Shown: positions 63,091 through 64,000 of the stretch, piece after piece
Numbering within the stretch: the first letter of the stretch is position 1
Layout: each line of letters starts with the position of its first letter
NCBI GenBank assembly: GCA_032586195.1
Contig: JAWHQP010000005.1
Coordinates: 178,794 to 242,793 of the forward strand
Direction: 5' to 3'
DNA length: 64,000 bases
From: JAWHQP01 sp032586195
GTDB taxonomy: Bacteria > Pseudomonadota > Gammaproteobacteria > Enterobacterales > Pasteurellaceae
Notes under the pieces: generated by a model
Told to the model about the DNA's origin: nothing
Databases searched by the model: none
What the model saw: the letters and a program-made list of their open reading frames with translations, nothing else
Program-made: the position numbers and the translations under genes

Positions 63091-63686
63091 TTACGAGATC
63101 GAAGAAGTAATACAGTTCGTAATATCTGTTAAGTTTTGGACTGGACTTGGTATATCAGCTTCAATATTATTATTGATATTAAACGTACTCATACTTTGTA
63201 TTAATTGATCTAAATTTGAATGAATTTCTGAAGATGTTTCAGTATATTCTTTATTTTGCCTAAACCACACATCGACAACATCTGTTTGTCTATTGTCCGA
63301 CCAATTTACTTTAGATATGAGTTTATGTAAGTTACCATTTTCATCTACATATTCTGATTGTTTAATATTAAGTTCTATTGAAGTAATTCCTATAGAGTCT
63401 AGCGAAATCAGTTCTCCTATTTGAGTTAAACCATCACTATTTGTGTCTCTCCATATTTTTAATTTTGACCATATTACATCATCATTATTAATAAGGTGAT
63501 CGTTATTAGAGTCTAATAGAGACAGGGATTTGAATCCATCATCAATAGAAGAAATATAGTTGCTTTCACCAAAAAGTTCCTCCCCATTATTTATAATACC
63601 ATCATTATTTTTATCTAAAACGAGTAGTTTATCTGACGTGTAGAATCCTCAATTTTTGTAACATGATAGTGATGAATTTCAGCCAT
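63091..63686 (-). pseudogene. RTX/FrpC-like EF-hand protein, frameshifted near its start
   Basis: ATG at 63686 follows AAGGAGAATATAT and reads MAEIHHYHVTKIEDST before stopping at 24 codons. A different frame then encodes TSDKLLVLDKNNDGIINNGE, ELFGE, SLSLLDSNNDHLINNDDVIW, KLKIWRDTNSDGLTQIGELI and so on to TAA at 63091-63093. The repeated D-x-N-x-D-G-x-I pattern is the calcium-binding EF-hand block found in FrpA/FrpC-like and other RTX exoproteins (VLDKN.DG...GEELFG). A single base change in register near 63637 separates the start and body. Total about 198 codons, much shorter than full RTX proteins, and no nonapeptide GGXGXDXUX repeats are present. Confidence 0.75.
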
Positions 63687-64000
63687 ATATATTCTCCTTA
63701 AAATTTCACGAATATTGATTATCATATGCTTTATATAAAATAAAGTATGTGAAAATGATCACAAAAATAACAAACCGCACGTAAAACGTGCGGTTTTTAG
63801 GCTACCCTATAAGGGCTTTGGACTTCACATACCCCTCAAGGGGCATGTGAATACTGACAACCGTTCAATAACTCTGTGACTTCCCCCTTAAAGGGTCCAC
63901 ATATTCTTTCTTCGATAAATTATCCTGAATCATGGCAGGGGATTAAAAATTGGAAAGTGCGGTGTCGAAAATTCGAGTTTTTGAACCTCTCAAGAACTTA
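63687..64000. other. non-coding right end with hairpins
   Basis: The 314 bp hold a perfect hairpin with T tail (AAACCGCACGT/ACGTGCGGTTT, 63772-63798), a second near-perfect inverted repeat TTCACATACCCC/GGGGCATGTGAA (63824-63851) and an uptake sequence at 63956-63964. No ORF is convincing. The second repeat could be the end of a small mobile element. Confidence 0.5.

Noticed and set aside
1..64000. tRNA, rRNA, CRISPR arrays and prophage
   Set aside because: No tRNA-like cloverleaf, rRNA segment, regular spacer array or phage structural gene was found on reading.

Overview
The window is a chromosomal segment of a Pasteurellaceae bacterium. The evidence is the dense scatter of the Haemophilus-type DNA uptake word AAGTGCGGT and its complement, often as inverted pairs just after genes. 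Gene content and order (rppH-TSUP-lgt-thyA-tadA, hinT-ycfL-nagZ, focA-pflB-pflA, recG-spoT-rpoZ-gmk) are also gammaproteobacterial. The Hin-type uptake word excludes the Actinobacillus pleuropneumoniae-type clade. The fermentative gene set would fit the Basfia ([Mannheimia] succiniciproducens) / Actinobacillus succinogenes / Aggregatibacter neighbourhood, but the species is inference. No rRNA, tRNA, CRISPR array or complete transposase gene was seen.

Layout. 1-426: 3' end of the formate dehydrogenase cytochrome b subunit. 427-1188: a non-coding stretch with five DnaA-box words, three of them within 41 bp, upstream of rppH. 1189-4978: rppH, a TSUP permease, lgt, thyA and tadA in one direction. 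4987-5522: a StbDE/RelBE-type toxin-antitoxin pair. 5750-9643: purL behind a PurR operator. 9846-10610: fpr. 10967-16612: an unusual transport island with an ABC permease and ATPase, a small membrane protein, an OprC/NosA-like outer-membrane barrel that appears to lack its plug domain, a Tat-type binding protein and an FmdE-like protein. 16707-21942 (minus): recG, spoT, rpoZ, gmk. 22291-27657: gapA, then the anaerobic pyruvate formate-lyase module pflA, pflB, focA. 28026-31010: hinT, ycfL-like, nagZ, rlmC. 31113-32219 (minus): a dispersin B-like hexosaminidase. 32456-35940: an ABC exporter, an MltF-like transglycosylase and a 52-residue basic protein.

36085-41752 (minus) is a nickel-type importer, methyltransferase-nikA-nikB-nikC-nikD-nikE. 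It lies divergent to a MerR-family regulator, and the operon promoter has the 19-bp spacer typical of MerR control. 42313-44586 (minus) is metE with MetJ-like boxes, followed by a frameshifted methyltransferase pseudogene. 45624-52951 (minus) carries apaH, rsmA, surA, pyrR, purN, purM, a YjjV-like TatD nuclease, ppiA and ppiB, with cysS after them on the plus strand. 54622-60942 is a melibiose/alpha-galactoside locus: melR, melA, melB and a GH36 alpha-galactosidase interrupted by one in-frame amber codon. 61228-62061 is yafJ.

The AT-rich right end (62090-63686) looks like decayed acquired DNA: a frameshifted RTX/FrpC-like EF-hand protein, a Sel1-repeat lipoprotein, and a remnant of the N-terminal domain of an HlyB/LktB-type RTX exporter.

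The most promising little-described items are the plug-less receptor transport island, the methyltransferase-linked nik operon with its MerR promoter, the DnaA-box cluster beside rppH, and the RTX type I secretion relic.
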